This document shows, in pieces, positions 61,546-64,000 of a stretch of DNA of 64,000 nucleotides (the stretch's first letter is position 1; each line of letters starts with the position of its first letter). The position numbers and the translations under genes are program-made. The notes under the pieces are model-generated. The model saw only the letters and a list, made by a program, of their open reading frames with translations, made no database searches and was not told the origin of the DNA. Origin of the DNA: Penium margaritaceum (taxonomy: Eukaryota > Streptophyta > Zygnematophyceae > Desmidiales > Peniaceae); assembly GCA_023375785.1 (NCBI GenBank), contig SZWC01007270.1, positions 56,668 to 120,667 on the forward strand, read 5' to 3'.

Positions 61546-62262
61546 TGCAACGGGAGGGCCCGGTCGGCCCTCCCTCCTCACTGAAACGAGGGGTGGTTGC
61601 GCACCACCACTCGTGTTGGCAACGGCTGGCCAATGGCCAGCACTTCGCTGGCCGCCGGCCAGCTGGCTGCCGGCCGGTTGGACGGCCGGTGGCCGGCCAA
61701 GTGACCTGCCGGTCACAAGCCGGCCAGCCGCTAGCTGCCGATCGCAGCCTCAGCCCGATTGGCGGTTGAGGGGCCACGAGGGCCTCGAGGGTGAGGCCTT
61801 GTGGCCTCGTGCCCTCGCCCCCCCTCACCCTTCTTGCAAGTGAGCAAGCAAGGACAACGGATAGGGGGAGCGAGGGTGAAAGCGAGGAGCGTGGGAAGCA
61901 CACAAAAGGAGTCGACGCGAAATCGTCAATCCCGCCTCGCATGCGATGATTTTGCGCCGACGCGTCCAAAACGAAACTCGAGTTTGTTTAGGATGAATTG
62001 TAAGTTCCGAAACCGGACAACTCGTGTGAATGCATGAGTTCGAGGGAAAAACCCCCAATTTGTTCCCAAACTCAAGGGTAAGGTTAAAAACAGAAATGGG
62101 CCTTTGGAGACTCGACATGTTTGAGTCTTCCTGCTCTGGGTCGTTGATGATGATTGCCCCTCTGTCTTGCGAAGGGGTAAGCCCCTGACGCGGACACAAA
62201 ACTCCATTTTACGAACTTCGATGACGACTTTCGAGCAGGAGTTGGAAACTCGACCCGTTACA
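61546..62262 (+). repeat. 3' LTR of element D
   Basis: 717 bp, TGCAACGGGAGGGCC to CCCGTTACA. Contains the CCGGCC/GGCCAGC-rich palindromic core at 61635-61735. Confidence 0.9.
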
Positions 62263-62267
62263 ACCGT
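62263..62267. repeat. target-site duplication of element D, right copy
   Basis: ACCGT, identical to 54215-54219. Confidence 0.9.
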
Positions 62268-63819
62268 TGTATGGATCACCCCACCACTTGGAGTAGGTTT
62301 TGCCTCCCGAAGTCTCCTTGCTCTCACAACTGGTGAGGCAATCATAAAACTGATTTATGACTTCCTAGGCTGCCACGGTCATCACAATCCCGTGGTAGAA
62401 GAAAATGTTTTTCTATGCCGCCACGGTTTGGCACAAGCACATGTATTTTAGGCAAAACCCTAAGCCGTGACTCACTGCACTACGAAAACTAAAAAAACAT
62501 AGAGAAACAACCAAGCATAAGATCAAGAGGTTATAATAGTTTGACCACCGCTCAGCAAGGTGAGGGGAATACGAGGGGTGAACTCCAAGAAAAAGTTATC
62601 ACCCCCACACACGCCATCCTCACTAATGTTGTGGCTTCTTATCTTCTTGTCTTCAATTCTTCATTGGCCTCTTCTTGCATCTTCTTGGCGTGCCTTGTAC
62701 CCCCTTGGAGGCGCCTTCCTTGTGCTCCACGGTATTGGTTTGTGTGGCTTCCACCCGTCACGACTGACGCTGATGCATTATCCATATACCCACGATGGCG
62801 GTATATGGTAGAGGAGGGCGTGATGACACGACGGGCCTCCGGAATGTACTATTACTTCTCGAACACCTACGATACCGCCGGCGAGACGCGGTCGATGCGT
62901 TTCGGCAGCCCTGTGGGCTTGTCGGGAGCTAGGAGAGTTTTCTCGGCGGGTTGAGACCCACGCACCCGGTGGACTGTACCGGTGCGATGAGGCGACCCAG
63001 TGGCTGTATTTGTGCTTTTGATGTTGAGAGAGCCATGCGTTATGTCTGGACACTGATTCTGAGATTGTTTGGCACTGCTCGTATTTTCTCGGTGGTCGAG
63101 ACCCGGGCACTCGAAGAGCTGTTCCGGTGCCTTGAGGAGACCACCGTTGATTGTTATCACGGTGTACGCAGTGTGCTCTCCCCGCTGACTCGTTCGGGTT
63201 CAGCGGGGGTGACGGGGCCCGGTGCGGCTAGCTGTTGGTGTCACTACATAAGCTCGATAGGGGCTCATTTGTACCATCTCCTTGTTCTTTTGTATTCAGC
63301 ATTCTAGACTTTGCCAAATTCTTGCCGTCCTGCATCGCACTCACACACAGAGCTCATGTTTGTCTTTGCATGGGCCTGCATGCCCTAAATCATTTCCAAT
63401 TCACGGCAATGTGGCGGCCTCCAAAATTCTCAACGTGCGTCTTTCTCCTTTTTCTTCTTCTCTCAGGCCTTCAGAGTCTCTGGTATTGGGAAAAGGCACT
63501 GCCCCAAATTTTTTATGAAGGGGTGTGAAGAAGCATTGAAAATGGGGAAGATTTTGTGGTTTTTCAGGACGTGGGAACTCCCCACCCTATCCCACAGAAA
63601 TCCTCCTAGCCCCCTAGACTTGAGAAGAGAATGGAGGAAGAGGGCTCCACCAAGTACATCTCTTTTCTAGCTCTCCACTGCATTTTATGGCACTTCAATC
63701 CGTGAAGAGTAGATGCCGCAGTCCCTTTTGGCATTCCTGATGCTGCTCATAGCTGCCGGCGGCGTTTTATAAACAATATAGCCGTCGTTTCCGTCAAACC
63801 CTTGGTCGTGGGGGTCTTC
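62268..63819 (-). other. leader of element C, right part, with an extra GC-rich 0.7 kb segment
   Basis: Both ends of this interval align with the leaders of A and D. Between about 62735 and 63440 there are some 0.7 kb that they lack. This extra part is GC-rich and has a direct repeat of about 45 bp, GAGACCC-centred, at 62942-62987 and 63089-63132 (147 bp apart), with a weaker third copy near 63195. Plus frames of 137 and 118 codons cross it, but no family is recognised. Confidence 0.6.
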
Positions 63820-63835
63820 TGGCTCTGAGAACCAA
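63820..63835 (-). other. primer-site-like sequence of element C
   Basis: TTGGTTCTCAGAGCC on the minus strand directly after the LTR end. It differs from the initiator-Met site TTGGTATCAGAGC by a short insertion and substitution. D has the related GTTGTTCTCAGAGC at 54417-54430. The tRNA actually used is uncertain. Confidence 0.5.
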
Positions 63836-64000
63836 TGTAACGGGCTGGAACCTCCAGCTCCTGGTCTAAAGTCGTCGTCGGAGTTTGCACACTGGCATTC
63901 TCAGTCTACGTCGGGGGTTCACCCCCTTGGCAGGAGTGAGGGGCAATTGACATCAACGACACAGAGCAGGAAAACTCAAATAGTTTGAGTCTCCGGAGGC
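63836..64000 (-). repeat. 5' LTR of element C, cut by window edge
   Basis: Begins on the plus strand TGTAACGGGCTGGAACCTCCAG, the same inner end as the 3' LTR at 47926. Only 165 bp are inside the window. Confidence 0.85.

Larger units (their letters stand above)
54220..62262 (+). mobile_element. Ty3/gypsy chromovirus copy D, broken, nested in C
   Basis: 5' LTR 54220-54416, primer-site-like 54417-54430, leader to about 55270, gag to 57334, pol to about 61190 with chromodomain, polypurine tract 61535-61545, 3' LTR 61546-62262, flanked by ACCGT on both sides. It is the most complete copy of the family here, yet has more than ten breaks. The comparable part of its two LTRs differs at roughly one site in five by eye, so it too is old. 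Orientation is opposite to C. Confidence 0.95.
47926..64000 (-). mobile_element. Ty3/gypsy chromovirus copy C, broken, interrupted by D, runs off the window
   Basis: Read from right to left: 5' LTR from beyond 64000 to 63836, primer-site-like 63835-63820, leader 63819-62268, then element D (54220-62262), the rest of the leader, gag 54197 to 52132, pol to about 48990, polypurine tract 48642-48632, 3' LTR 48631-47926. The leader sequence GATCCATACAACG on one side of D continues as GTCTTCACGTGC on the other, as in A. More than ten breaks besides the insertion. The right-hand target duplication lies outside the window. C must be older than D. Confidence 0.9.

Noticed and set aside
63420-64000. 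A separate fourth chromovirus at the right edge
   Set aside because: The segment is the 5' LTR and leader of C; it continues across D into the gag of C with a matching junction.

Overview
The window looks like repeat-dominated nuclear DNA of a land plant. It holds Ty3/gypsy chromovirus copies with a chromodomain-like tail, one Ty1/copia element primed by the usual plant initiator-tRNA-Met site (TGGTATCAGAGC), two miniature LTR elements (TRIM-like), long AT-rich unclassified stretches, CT microsatellites and several tandem arrays. I found no host protein gene, rRNA or tRNA that I would defend. The sequence does not say which plant group it is; large repeat-rich genomes of ferns, lycophytes, gymnosperms or bryophytes would all fit.

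Layout. 1-1044: low-complexity CTG/GCA-rich DNA and unclassified sequence. 1045-8860: chromovirus copy A (+). 8861-14290: AT-rich unclassified DNA with a GC-richer patch at 12.0-13.7 kb and a weak PPR-like remnant at 14 kb. 14291-14694 and 16240-16577: two related TRIM-like elements (-). 18.0-18.3 kb: CT microsatellite. 20.39-21.01 kb: array of 153-154 bp units. 24.01-24.52 kb: array of 41 bp units. 25.2-28.9 kb: a very decayed Ty3/gypsy element F (-). 28.92-30.06 kb: G-rich minisatellite that turns into its inverted form exactly at an N (29478). 31.55-31.65 kb: 20-21 bp minisatellite. 36.34-36.99 kb: GC-rich array of about 63 bp units that can fold as hairpins. 38761-45886: Ty1/copia element B (+) with a perfect 5 bp target duplication. 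47926 to the window end: chromovirus copy C (-), interrupted at 54220-62262 by chromovirus copy D (+).

The clearest history is on the right. D is bounded by LTRs and by a perfect 5 bp duplication (ACCGT at 54215-54219 and 62263-62267). The leader of C resumes on the far side of D, so D landed in C just upstream of the gag start of C. A, C and D belong to one family: LTRs of about 700 bp with TGTAACGGG/CCCGTTACA-type ends and two strong hairpins in the first 70 bp, a long leader, gag with one zinc knuckle and an RG-rich tail, then protease, RT, RNase H, integrase and chromodomain, and a GTGGGGAGGA polypurine tract. All copies are broken and old by eye. Nothing here acts as a working pathway; the novelty lies in structure: the LTR hairpins, an unexplained 0.7 kb segment in the C leader, an unexplained 1 kb segment in B, the TRIM pair and the arrays.
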